Source of the DNA: Desulfonatronum sp. SC1
GTDB lineage: Bacteria > Desulfobacterota > Desulfovibrionia > Desulfovibrionales > Desulfonatronaceae
Length of the DNA: 64,000 nucleotides
Direction of reading: 5' to 3'
Assembly (NCBI RefSeq): GCF_003046795.1
Contig: NZ_PZKN01000015.1
Location: 1-64,000, forward strand
Shown: positions 57,509 through 64,000 of the stretch, in pieces
Position numbering within the stretch: the first letter of the stretch is position 1
How the letters are laid out: each line of letters opens with the position of its first letter
Notes under the pieces: generated by a model
Seen by the model: only the letters and a program-made list of their open reading frames with translations
Database searches by the model: none
Told to the model about the DNA's origin: nothing
Position numbers and translations under genes: made by a program

Positions 57509-58291
57509 TCACGCAAACGGCATGAGCAGCAGCTTGCGGAGTTTTTGGAGGCTCGGGTCCCGGAAGATGTTCAGGCCGATGGGCATGTGTTCGTGGCCCT
57601 GGACGGGCTGGTCCTGGTAGGTGCGGAACAGGCGGTCCCACCAGGGGAAATTGAACCCGAAGTTCCTGTTCGCCTCCTTCATGTTCGTGGAGTGGTGGAC
57701 CCGGTGCATGTCCGGCGTGACCACCAGCCGCCGCAGCCGGGCGTCCGCGGCCAGGGGCAGGCGGATGTTGGCGTGGTTGAACATGGAGACGCCGTTGAGC
57801 ATGATTTCAAAGACGATCACCGCCAGGGCCGGCGGGCCCAGGACGAGCACGACCAGCAGCTTGAGGCCCATGGACAGGATGTACTCCAGGGGATGAAAAC
57901 GGACCCCGGTGGTCAGGTCGAAGACCGTGTCCGCGTGGTGCACCCTGTGGATGCGCCACAGGGGTATCCAATAATGAAAGGCCCGGTGCTGGAAATAGAT
58001 GACCAGGTCAAGCAGCAGCAGGCCCGCGATGAACTGCGCGGGATAGGGAAGGGGCACGCTGTTCAGCAGCCCCCAGCCCCGCTCCGTCGCCAACAGGGCC
58101 AGCCCCACGGGCAGGACCGGAAACAGGACGCGCAACAGCAGCAAGGAGCCCGCGACCAGGCCGAGGTTGCCCACCCAGCGGATCAGGCGCTGGGGAGGCG
58201 TTCGCCGACGAGGAAAGAGGTGCTCGGCGACCCCTAAGAGCAGCAAAGCGCCCGCGAAAAACGCCAAACGCCACCAGTGTTCGTGTTCCAT
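57509..58291 (-). CDS. sterol desaturase/fatty acid hydroxylase-family membrane oxygenase
   Basis: A 260-residue integral membrane protein of the fatty acid hydroxylase superfamily. The eight-histidine diiron motif is visible as HRAFH (102-106), HRVHH (115-119) and HRVHHSTN in the last third. About five helices lie in the membrane (LLLLDLVIYF before the first motif). Such enzymes need oxygen, odd for an anaerobe, so it may act at low oxygen or on a non-sterol lipid. It is the last leftward gene after the selenoprotein operon, 78 bp from it, and may be co-transcribed. Confidence 0.85.
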   Translation of the reverse strand: MEHEHWWRLAFFAGALLLLGVAEHLFPRRRTPPQRLIRWVGNLGLVAGSLLLLRVLFPVLPVGLALLATERGWGLLNSVPLPYPAQFIAGLLLLDLVIYFQHRAFHYWIPLWRIHRVHHADTVFDLTTGVRFHPLEYILSMGLKLLVVLVLGPPALAVIVFEIMLNGVSMFNHANIRLPLAADARLRRLVVTPDMHRVHHSTNMKEANRNFGFNFPWWDRLFRTYQDQPVQGHEHMPIGLNIFRDPSLQKLRKLLLMPFA

Positions 58292-58369
58292 GCGCTTGGA
58301 TTACCAGAAAAACAGTTGAGTCGACAGCCAGTTTTGCAAGATGTCGTTGAACTCACGCCGGACCGCCGG

Positions 58370-58684
58370 TCAGGAAAAAAAACGGCCCAGGAAGCCTTTT
58401 TTCACCTTTTCCGGTTCCGGCAGGCCCAGGTGGCGGCAGATGCGGCATTCCAGCTCGTGTTCGTCCACGTCCTTGCCCTCGACCACAATTTCGTCGTTGA
58501 CCATCACCGCCGGGGCCGCGGGCAGGTCCTGTTCATAATACTCGTCCGTATGGTACTCGTCCTTGGGCTTGGATATCGTCTCGATTTGCACGTCGTACTT
58601 CATGCCCAGCCTGGGCATGATTTTTTGAAAATGCTTTCACGGGCCGCCATTGGGCTCATTCAAAAAAAAGCGCACAAGTGCCAT
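58370..58684 (-). CDS. thioredoxin-fold selenoprotein, copy 1 (UGA at codon 16)
   Basis: A 104-residue thioredoxin-like protein read through an in-frame TGA at 58637-58639. Reading TGA as Sec (U) gives MALVRFFLNEPNGGPUKHFQ, then KIMPRLGMKYDVQIETISKP and a cis-Pro loop LPAAPAVMVND. The U takes the place of the active Cys after the first strand, as in glutaredoxin-like proteins, with a UxxH motif. AAGGAGG lies eight bases before this ATG, while the ATG after the TGA (58618) has no ribosome binding site. A hairpin CATGCCCA-GGC-TGGGCATG starts 18 bases after the TGA, a plausible SECIS. It lies one base after its paralogue. Confidence 0.8.
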
Positions 58685-58685
58685 T

Positions 58686-58976
58686 TCAGTTGCCTCCTTG
58701 GGTTGATCCCTTCGCGTCCAGGCGCTCCCGCACCGCGGCGAGAATCCGGTCTTCCTCCAAAAAACCGCCGCTGATCAGCACCCGGTCGTCGATCATGATC
58801 CCGGGCGCCGTCGGCAGACCGAGGCTTCGATAGGCCTCGGCCTGAAACTCCTCGCGGGGTTTGGAGACGATCTCCGTTTCCACGCCGTTAAGCTCGCCCA
58901 ACCTGGGCAGCACGGACAGATAGTGCTGTCAGGTTTTGCCCCGGGGTTCATTCAGAAATAAACGCACCTTGACCAT
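58686..58976 (-). CDS. thioredoxin-fold selenoprotein, copy 2 (UGA at codon 16)
   Basis: A 96-residue paralogue of the downstream gene, again with an in-frame TGA at codon 16 (58929-58931). It reads MVKVRLFLNEPRGKTUQHYL, then SVLPRLGELNGVETEIVSKP and the cis-Pro loop LPTAPGIMIDDRV. Both copies share LFLNEP...U.H......PRLG. GGGAGGA lies seven bases before this ATG, which is coupled to the end of the rhodanese-DsbD gene. The mRNA hairpin GCCCA-GGT-TGGGC begins 21 bases after the TGA, the same offset as in the other copy, and a more proximal CAGCAC/GTGCTG stem also exists. Likely a redox-active selenol partner of the DsbD-type protein. Confidence 0.82.
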
Positions 58977-58978
58977 GA

Positions 58979-60733
58979 TCATTCCTCCCGTGAATCGGGG
59001 TTGAGCAGTTGATCCATGCGCCGGGCAAAGGCCTCGGGCTCCAGAAAGTCCACCAGCCGCAGGTCCGGGCGCTCCCGACCCCGGGCGTCGAGAAAGACGA
59101 TGGTTGGCACCCCGCGGACCCGGTACTCGCGCAGCAGCCGCTCATGCAGCGGATTGCCGCCCCGGGTCACGTCGATCTTGATCATGACCATGTTCCGGGC
59201 GCGTTCCACCACTTCCGGATGGTGGAATGTCACGGCTTCCAGCTCCCGACACGGCGCGCACCAGGTGGCGTAGAAGTCGATGATGACCGGCTTGTCCTGT
59301 TCCCGGGCCTGTTCCAGCAGTCTTTCGGAATAGGGCTGCCACTCCACCCCGGTGCCGCGCATTGCCCAGGATCCCACCAGGAGCACGGCCAGGAGCAGCC
59401 CGGCCACGCCCACGCCGTTCTTGATCCAGGGGAAAGCCCGAAAGGTTGCCGTGGAGCGATCCACCCAGGCCAGATGCACGGCCGCGGCCAGGGCCACTCC
59501 GGCCATCAAAAACAGGCCCCAGGGCTCGCCCAGCACCGGGCGGACGAAATAGGCGGCCATGCCCACCAGAACCCAGCCCATCAGCTTGCGCACCCAGATC
59601 ATCCATTCCCCGGAGCGGGGCAGGCGCTGGAGATTGCCGGAAAACACGGCCAGCACGAACAGCGGGATGCCCAGCCCCAGACTGAGGGTGAAAAAGACCA
59701 CAAAGCCGATCCAGGGGCTGCCCATGGTCGCCACCCAGGTCAGCAGGCCCAGGACGAACGGGCCGATGCACGGCGCGGCCACCACGCCCAAAGTCAGGCC
59801 CATGAACAGGGTGCCCACATACCCGGCCCGGGACTTGGACGCGGCCCGGGTCAGGGCCGCGGGCATGCGCAGCTCCCAGAAGCCGAACAGGCTCATGGCA
59901 AAGGCCACCAAAACCAGGGCGATGACCCCAAGGACCAGAGGGTTCTGGAGCAGCCCGCCCATCAAGCCCCCGGTCATGGCCGCCACCGTGCCCAGGATGG
60001 AGTTGGTCAGGGCCAGTCCGCCGATGTACAGCAGCCCGTGGGCGATCAGCCCGGCCTTGCCCTGCTCGTCCCGCCCGGCGAAATAGGACACGGTAATGGG
60101 GATCAGCGGATAGACGCAGGGCGTCAAATTCAGGGCCATGCCGCCGAAAAAGATGCCCAGCAGGGTCCAGACCATGGCCCATCCGGACAAGGGGCCCGGC
60201 GCTTCCGGAGCAAACGGGGCCTCGGCGTGGCCGTCGTCGAATTCAGTCAGTGAGGCGGCGGTGGGGTAGCCTTTCTCCTCCCACTCCTGGAAACCCAACG
60301 GATCGCGATAAACATTCACATACTCCAAGGAAACGGCCACCCGGGCCGCCGAGTCGCTGCGGACTCATGCCAGACCGTCTCAGTAAAAGACGACGGTCCG
60401 CTCCTTGTCCTCGCCCAGGACGGCCCGCAGATCGTCCTTCTTGCTCCATCTGGCCCACCAGGTGGGTTCCATGGGAAAGACCACGGCCCCTTCCATGTGC
60501 CCGGGAGCGAACTCCCATTCCTGGCGGGTGTCCACCAGGAGCAGGTCCGGGTCCGTCTGGTACAGCTCCCAGAGCTCGTCCGTGGTGACCACGCCGTATC
60601 CGCCGCGCTCGGCCTGGGCCAGGACGTCGTCCCAACTCGCCTCTTGCGGCGTCACGGCCCGGCTGGTCAGCCACAGGGCGCTTCCAACCGCGATCACGAA
60701 AACAAGCAGTCCCAGTACGATGCGTTTCGGCAT
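58979..60733 (-). CDS. rhodanese (two Sec) - DsbD fusion selenoprotein
   Basis: A 584-residue membrane protein if two in-frame TGA codons (60380-60382 and 60365-60367) are read as Sec. The N-terminus has one helix (VLGLLVFVIAVGSALWLTSR) and a periplasmic rhodanese domain (LLLVDTRQEWEFAPGHMEGA) ending FYUDGLAUVRSDSAARVAVS, then NVYRDPLGFQEWEEKGYP, where U118 and U123 replace the cysteines of the FYCxGxxC motif. Next come the DsbD membrane domain with its Cys pair (LNLTPCVYPLIPI and VVAAPCIGPFVLG) and a thioredoxin-like C-terminal domain with WCAPC. No DsbD-alpha domain is present; the rhodanese takes its place. GGGAGG precedes the start at 60733. A hairpin GAGTC/GACTC overlaps the second TGA. 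Confidence 0.85.
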
Positions 60734-60761
60734 GACGACCTCCCAGGGTTTGGAGTGCGGC

Positions 60762-61223
60762 TCAATCAATCCGGCGCTCGTGCCGCAGCTTGGCCAGGAG
60801 AAAATTCGCCCCGGAGCGGGAAAGCCCAACGGCTTCGGCCACCTGATCCGCTTCCAGTGTGCCCGAGCGGGCCATGTGCAGCACTTCCTCCTCCAACTCT
60901 TCCAGCCAGTTCTCGAACAGCACCAGGATTTCCGGATGGGCGATGGCCATCAGCTGCCGGGAGCGGGCCACCTTGTCCACGAGGCTTTGACACATTTTTG
61001 TTGGATCGACACCTTCGTCCATGCACTCGGCCAGTCAGAGATGGACCATGCTGCTGACCTTGTCTTCCCCCTGTTCCGTGCCTTGCCCCCCGGTCATGCC
61101 GACGATGATCGCCAGACGCTGCTCGTCGGAAAGCAAGGGAAAAACGTCCGCGGCCACATCGGCCACGATCCGGGCCGCCTCCTCCGGAGGCATGTCGCGC
61201 AGGGCGTTCCGAAATTCGTTCAT
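60762..61223 (-). CDS. small helical selenoprotein candidate (UGA at codon 63)
   Basis: Two frames, 61035-61223 and 60762-61022, join in one frame through a single TGA at 61035-61037. Read through, the product has 153 residues: an acidic helical N-terminus (FRNALRDMPPEEAARIVADV), then SSMVHLULAECMDEGVDPTK, where U63 and C67 form a UxxxC pair, and a helix-turn-helix-like end (LEADQVAEAVGLSRSGANFL). The second frame alone begins at ATG 61022 without a ribosome binding site, which favours read-through. No strong SECIS-type hairpin was seen directly downstream. It lies between the ArsR gene (18 bp) and the rhodanese-DsbD gene (28 bp). Function unknown; a metal- or redox-sensing role is a guess. 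Confidence 0.65.
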
Positions 61224-61241
61224 TGTCGTCGGTCTCCGTGG

Positions 61242-61565
61242 TCAAAAGGATTTCTTCTCGGCAAGCAGGGCCTGGGCCAACGCGCTCAAGGCGCATAGGA
61301 TGGACAGGATTTCCTCGGATGTCAGGGTGTAGAAGATGAACGGCCCGCGCCGCTCCACCCGGACCAGCAAGGCCCGCTTGAGTTCCTTCAGGTGATGCGA
61401 AACCAAAGGCTGGGAAAGGTCCAGGGCCTCGGCGATCTGGTTCACGGACCGCTCGCCCCGGCCCAGGCAACACAAAATCCGCAGCCGGTTGGCGTCGGAC
61501 AGGGCCTTGGCCAGAAAGGCCGCGTCAGCGAGTTTTTCCTGGGGGATACAGGCAGGATCGGTCAT
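61242..61565 (-). CDS. ArsR-family repressor heading the selenoprotein operon
   Basis: A 107-residue winged-helix repressor of the ArsR/SmtB family: the helix-turn-helix is SVNQIAEALDLSQPLVSHHL followed by KELKRALLVRVERRGPFIFY. Cysteines occur at C6 (DPACIP), as a CC pair in RILCCLGRG, and near the C-terminus (ILCALSALAQ), so thiol- or metal-responsive control is plausible; the ELCVCDL motif of classical ArsR is absent. Its own promoter overlaps a perfect palindrome at 61602-61613, the usual place for autorepression. The start at 61565 follows GAGGGCGC. It is the first gene of the operon. Confidence 0.85.
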   Translation of the reverse strand: MTDPACIPQEKLADAAFLAKALSDANRLRILCCLGRGERSVNQIAEALDLSQPLVSHHLKELKRALLVRVERRGPFIFYTLTSEEILSILCALSALAQALLAEKKSF

Positions 61566-61601
61566 GAGCGCCCTCACAGCGAATAAACACATAAACGGAC
61601 A

Positions 61602-61632
61602 TTAATATATTAAGCGGCGGCGTGTTCGTCAA
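61602..61632 (-). promoter_or_regulatory. sigma70 promoter with overlapping operator, selenoprotein operon
   Basis: Leftward -35 TTGACG (61627-61632), a 17-base spacer and -10 TATATT (61604-61609). The -10 lies inside the perfect palindrome TTAATATATTAA (61602-61613), the size and AT-richness expected for an ArsR operator. Confidence 0.75.
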
Positions 61633-61677
61633 GGAAGACCGTGGAGAACATTGGCCCACGACCTCAACTCGGCATTG

Positions 61678-61705
61678 GAATCGGGATCGAAATCGAAGAT
61701 GGCTC
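61678..61705. repeat. degenerate ATCGAAATCG repeat, site 3
   Basis: GGAATCGGGATCGAAATCGA, a short version of the units at 31723-31800 and 45606-45700. The rest of 61633-61900 shows no gene. Confidence 0.5.
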
Positions 61706-61900
61706 AAAGCCTTTTGATAACTATCGGACGGCAAAAGTTCAAATTCAGACCGCACAGAGTAGAGTTGCCACATGGCATCCGACGTATCGCGACTAGCAGC
61801 GAGCTGACAACTTCCTCTTGAAATGTGAAGGCTGTCGCCCGGGCTTGGTTAGGGGGCTTGATGGGGGGTGATCTTATTTTTTTGGGAATCGGCTCACGGC

Positions 61901-61929
61901 TTGACAGACTTCGCCCTCTCCGCTTATAG
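61901..61929 (+). promoter_or_regulatory. rplM-rpsI promoter
   Basis: -35 TTGACA (61901-61906), a 17-base spacer and -10 TTATAG (61924-61929), about 38 bp before the rplM start. A near-consensus housekeeping promoter, as expected for ribosomal protein genes. Confidence 0.82.
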
Positions 61930-61966
61930 GCTTCCTCTTTCAGTTCTGAACGAGGAGACGGAGCGC

Positions 61967-62395
61967 ATGAAGACATATTCCCCGACGGCGGCGGAGCTGA
62001 ACCGCGAATGGTACGTGGTCGACGCCGAAGACAAGATTCTGGGCCGCTTGGCAAGCACCATCGCCATGCGCCTGCGTGGAAAACATAAGCCCGAGTTCGT
62101 CCCGCACATGGACAACGGCGATTTTATCGTCGTGGTCAATGCCGAGAAGGTCAAGGTTACGGGCGCCAAGCTGGATCAGAAGATGTACAATCGGCATTCC
62201 GGCTACATGGGCGGCCTGAAGCAGACCAATCTGCGGACCATGCTTCAGAAAAAGCCCGAGCATGTCCTGCAGCACGCGGTCAAGGGCATGCTGCCCAAAA
62301 ATCGCCTGGGACGCGCGTTGCTGAAGAAGCTGAAGGTATACCCCGGCACCGAGCATCCCCATGCGGCACAACAGCCGAAAAAAATGGATTTTTAA
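61967..62395 (+). CDS. rplM: 50S ribosomal protein L13
   Basis: A 142-residue L13. The motifs [40 protein letters not shown] and [20 protein letters not shown], then [16 protein letters not shown], cover the whole protein, which has the usual bacterial length. It is an early-assembling 50S subunit protein. The start at 61967 follows GAGGAGACGGAGCGC, and the longer frame to 61868 is rejected because it spans the promoter. It is 12 bp before rpsI in the usual rplM-rpsI operon. Confidence 0.97.
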   Translation: MKTYSPTAAELNREWYVVDAEDKILGRLASTIAMRLRGKHKPEFVPHMDNGDFIVVVNAEKVKVTGAKLDQKMYNRHSGYMGGLKQTNLRTMLQKKPEHVLQHAVKGMLPKNRLGRALLKKLKVYPGTEHPHAAQQPKKMDF

Positions 62396-62407
62396 GAGAG
62401 GTCGAGC

Positions 62408-62800
62408 ATGAGCAGTGAATTCTTCTACGGAACCGGACGCCGGAAATCCGCCGTGGCCAGGACCCGCATCTACCCTGGAAGCGGCCAGATTCTGGTAAAC
62501 AATCGACCCTTTGACGAATATTTTCCCCGGGCCACTCTGCGGATGATCGTGCGCCAGCCCTTGAACCTGACCAAAACCCTGGGCAAGTTCGACATCAAGG
62601 CCACCGTGGACGGCGGCGGCGTAGCCGGACAGGCCGAGGCCCTGCGCCACGGCATTTCCCGTGCACTGCTGGCCTTTGACGTGGAACTGCGGGCAACTCT
62701 GAAACGCGCCGGCCTGCTGACCCGGGACGCCCGGATCAAGGAACGTAAAAAGTACGGCCTGCGTTCCGCCCGCGCCCGGTTCCAATACTCCAAGCGGTAA
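62408..62800 (+). CDS. rpsI: 30S ribosomal protein S9
   Basis: A 130-residue S9. The core [20 protein letters not shown], then [20 protein letters not shown], and the typical basic end [17 protein letters not shown] are all present; the last Lys-Arg reaches the P-site tRNA in the ribosome. It follows rplM by 12 bp and ends before an intrinsic terminator. Confidence 0.97.
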   Translation: MSSEFFYGTGRRKSAVARTRIYPGSGQILVNNRPFDEYFPRATLRMIVRQPLNLTKTLGKFDIKATVDGGGVAGQAEALRHGISRALLAFDVELRATLKRAGLLTRDARIKERKKYGLRSARARFQYSKR

Positions 62801-62825
62801 TCTCCGCCCCTTTCGACATTTTTCC

Positions 62826-62862
62826 AGGCGGATCTCTCCAGAGAGGTCCGCCTTTTTATTTT
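62826..62862 (+). terminator. rplM-rpsI terminator
   Basis: AGGCGGATCTCT pairs with AGAGGTCCGCCT (one G-T wobble) around a short loop, followed by TTTTATTTTT. Confidence 0.92.
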
Positions 62863-62895
62863 TGAGCCGCTTTTCTATCGTTCGATTTCACGACC

Positions 62896-63915
62896 ATGCC
62901 GTTTTCCACGATCTGGAGCCGCCTGCGATCTCGCATCGCCAGCCGAGCCACCCGACTTGACGGAAAAAACCGCCTACCCGTGCGGCTGGGAAGCAATCGC
63001 ATCTACATTCTGCCCACCAAAGCCGGAGTCGCCTTCTTCATCTTACTGGTAGTCCTGCTGCTGATCTCCATCAACTACAACAACCCGCCCGGCTACCTCC
63101 TGACCTTCCTGCTGGCCGGCATCGCCCTGGTCGGCATTTTTCACACCCATCGCGGCCTCTCCGGGCTGCTGATCGCGCCTGGATCTGCGTTACCGATCTT
63201 CGCGGGCAGCCGGGCGGAATTCCCGGTCATGGTCGCCAATCCCAGCCGGTGGCCGCGTCACGGCATCCAGGTCGGCTGGGCCCGTGTCGAAACCGGACCT
63301 TTGAAAGACGTTCCCGCCGCCGAGGAGCAGACCTTTCTTCCGTCCTTGCCAGCGGCCAACCGAGGGGAACTGCGGCCAAAGCGGGTCGTTATCGCCACGG
63401 TTTTCCCCCTGGGCCTGTTCCGGGCCTGGTCCTGGGTCGCCCTGCCCTTGCGCTGCATGGTATACCCGGCCCCAGCCCCGAGGGCTTCCCTCCTGGATCA
63501 ACACAACGCTGCTCCGGACCAAGGCGGGGAACGGCCGCGTGCGGGAAATCCCCTGGAAGGCGAGGAGTATCATGGCTTGCGAGCCTACCAGCCAGGCGAC
63601 CCCTTGCGAAGGATCGCCTGGAAGGCCGTAGCCAGGGGGTCGGAGCTGGTGTCCAAAGAATTCGGCGGCGCCGCGAACCTGGAGGAAATCGTGTTGGACT
63701 GGGACAGGCTGCCCGATGAGGAGATCGAGGCCAAGCTGTCCCGGCTCTGTCGTCTGGTGCTGGACGCGGAGGTCTCCGGACGCTCCTACAGCCTTCGGAT
63801 TCCCGGCAAACGCATTCCAACGGGCAACGGACCTCGCCAGATGCACGCCTGTTTGACGGCCCTGGCGCTTTTCTCCATGCTTGATGCGCAGACACTTGAC
63901 GAGGCGCCGCGATGA
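62896..63915 (+). CDS. DUF58-domain protein
   Basis: A 339-residue protein with two membrane helices near the N-terminus (GVAFFILLVVLLLISINYNN and GYLLTFLLAGIALVGIF) and a cytoplasmic DUF58 domain: YQPGDPLRRIAWKAVARGSE is the diagnostic block. DUF58 proteins are commonly encoded beside a MoxR ATPase and a transglutaminase, in a system thought to assemble or fold cell-surface or redox proteins. No MoxR gene is in the window, so it may lie elsewhere or beyond the edge. The stop overlaps the next start by 4 bp (ATGA). Confidence 0.88.
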   Translation: MPFSTIWSRLRSRIASRATRLDGKNRLPVRLGSNRIYILPTKAGVAFFILLVVLLLISINYNNPPGYLLTFLLAGIALVGIFHTHRGLSGLLIAPGSALPIFAGSRAEFPVMVANPSRWPRHGIQVGWARVETGPLKDVPAAEEQTFLPSLPAANRGELRPKRVVIATVFPLGLFRAWSWVALPLRCMVYPAPAPRASLLDQHNAAPDQGGERPRAGNPLEGEEYHGLRAYQPGDPLRRIAWKAVARGSELVSKEFGGAANLEEIVLDWDRLPDEEIEAKLSRLCRLVLDAEVSGRSYSLRIPGKRIPTGNGPRQMHACLTALALFSMLDAQTLDEAPR

Positions 63916-64000
63916 TGCTCCGTGCCTTGCGAACCCTCCTGCGTGATCCCCACGGCTCCTGGCTCTGGATTCTCGGTCCGGCCCTCCTGGCCTCGCTGCC
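63912..64000 (+). CDS. start of a membrane protein, cut by the window edge
   Basis: The first 29 codons of a gene that overlaps the DUF58 stop (ATGA): MMLRALRTLLRDPHGSWLWI, then LGPALLASLP, a hydrophobic start. In most genomes the gene after DUF58 is a TgpA-type transglutaminase with several N-terminal helices, which fits but cannot be confirmed from so little sequence. Confidence 0.5.
   Translation, partial: MMLRALRTLLRDPHGSWLWILGPALLASL

Noticed and set aside
60365-60382. Reading the two TGA codons between rhodanese and DsbD as a normal gene boundary
   Set aside because: The rhodanese domain is incomplete without the sequence after the first TGA and the DsbD frame has no start with a ribosome binding site, whereas the read-through gives a complete FYUxGxxU rhodanese loop.
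61035-61223. Treating the two halves of the UGA-interrupted small gene as separate genes
   Set aside because: The second half has no ribosome binding site and joins the first exactly in frame through a single TGA, as in the three neighbouring genes; read-through is the simpler reading, though not proven.
1-64000. CRISPR arrays, tRNA, rRNA, complete insertion sequences or phage genes
   Set aside because: No regularly spaced direct repeats, no cloverleaf-like tRNA sequence, no rRNA signature and no transposase or phage structural gene were recognised. The holin-named gene at 20153-20509 is a YqjE-type stress gene.

Overview
The window looks like chromosomal DNA of a sulfate-reducing or related anaerobic Desulfobacterota bacterium (Desulfovibrionales-like). 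The evidence is two desulforedoxin genes, a class III tetraheme cytochrome c3-type domain, an FprA/ROO flavodiiron protein, an Fe superoxide dismutase and a cluster of genes with in-frame UGA codons read most simply as selenocysteine. The species cannot be fixed from the sequence. No rRNA, tRNA, CRISPR array or complete insertion sequence was seen.

Layout. 0.2-3.8 kb: a PAS/PAS/GAF/HD-GYP c-di-GMP protein behind a B12-binding radical SAM protein. 4.0-5.5 kb: stress cassette 1, a leftward row of tiny genes (DUF, CsbD, DUF3096, DUF3309, Lmo0937-like, desulforedoxin). 6.5-10 kb: a tricorn-type protease gene broken by a one-base frameshift. 10.6-18.9 kb: PRC-barrel protein, ferric-reductase-like oxidoreductase, SDR, a 24-residue membrane peptide, cyclase-like hydrolase plus GH15, AI-2E transporter, SodB. 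19-21.7 kb: envelope-stress genes (39-residue peptide, DUF883/DUF3618/YqjE types, BON lipoprotein). 22-24.9 kb: an unnamed protein, KaiC-like ATPase and diguanylate cyclase in one overlapping operon. 25-28.3 kb: stress cassette 2 (BON, CsbD, SHOCT, BON, Lmo0937-like, desulforedoxin). 28.9-36.5 kb: cation P-type ATPase, Lys/Gly-rich small protein, HPF-like protein, flavodiiron protein, a DUF305-cytochrome c3 fusion and a baeRF-type protein. 36.6-45.5 kb: one giant cyclic beta-1,2-glucan synthase gene. 45.8-54.2 kb: outer-membrane/periplasmic proteins, NarL-type regulator, PAS histidine kinase and CheB-CheR-PAS protein. 55-58.3 kb: ACR3-like fragment, PadR regulator, FetAB iron exporter, ChrA remnant, sterol-desaturase-like enzyme. 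58.4-61.6 kb: the selenoprotein operon. 61.9 kb to the end: rplM-rpsI, DUF58 protein and the start of a further gene.

Two systems stand out. (1) A leftward operon at 61565-58370, ArsR regulator > small UGA-containing helical protein > rhodanese-DsbD fusion > two thioredoxin-fold proteins, has five in-frame UGA codons in four genes. Two of them replace both cysteines of a rhodanese FYCxGxxC motif, and the two thioredoxin-fold genes have UGA at the same codon with the same hairpin 21 nt downstream. It reads as a selenium-dependent periplasmic thiol/persulfide relay fed by a DsbD-type electron carrier, under a thiol- or metal-sensing ArsR repressor. (2) Seven copies of one promoter module (about 5.6, 6.0, 10.4, 21.9, 28.5, 32.3 and 47.7 kb) each face a small stress or envelope gene. 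Each has CTACAGAC about 15-17 bp before a TAnnnT -10 box and a palindrome whose sequence changes in both arms at a fixed 47-49 bp further upstream. They look like one activator-driven regulon that links the CsbD, BON, desulforedoxin and PRC-barrel genes; the activator is not proven, and a NarL-type kinase/regulator pair at 48.2-51.0 kb is one candidate.

Dispersed palindromic repeats, gene remnants (ChrA, MlaA, rhodanese and ACR3 fragments, a decayed membrane peptide) and a MITE-like pair lie between the modules.
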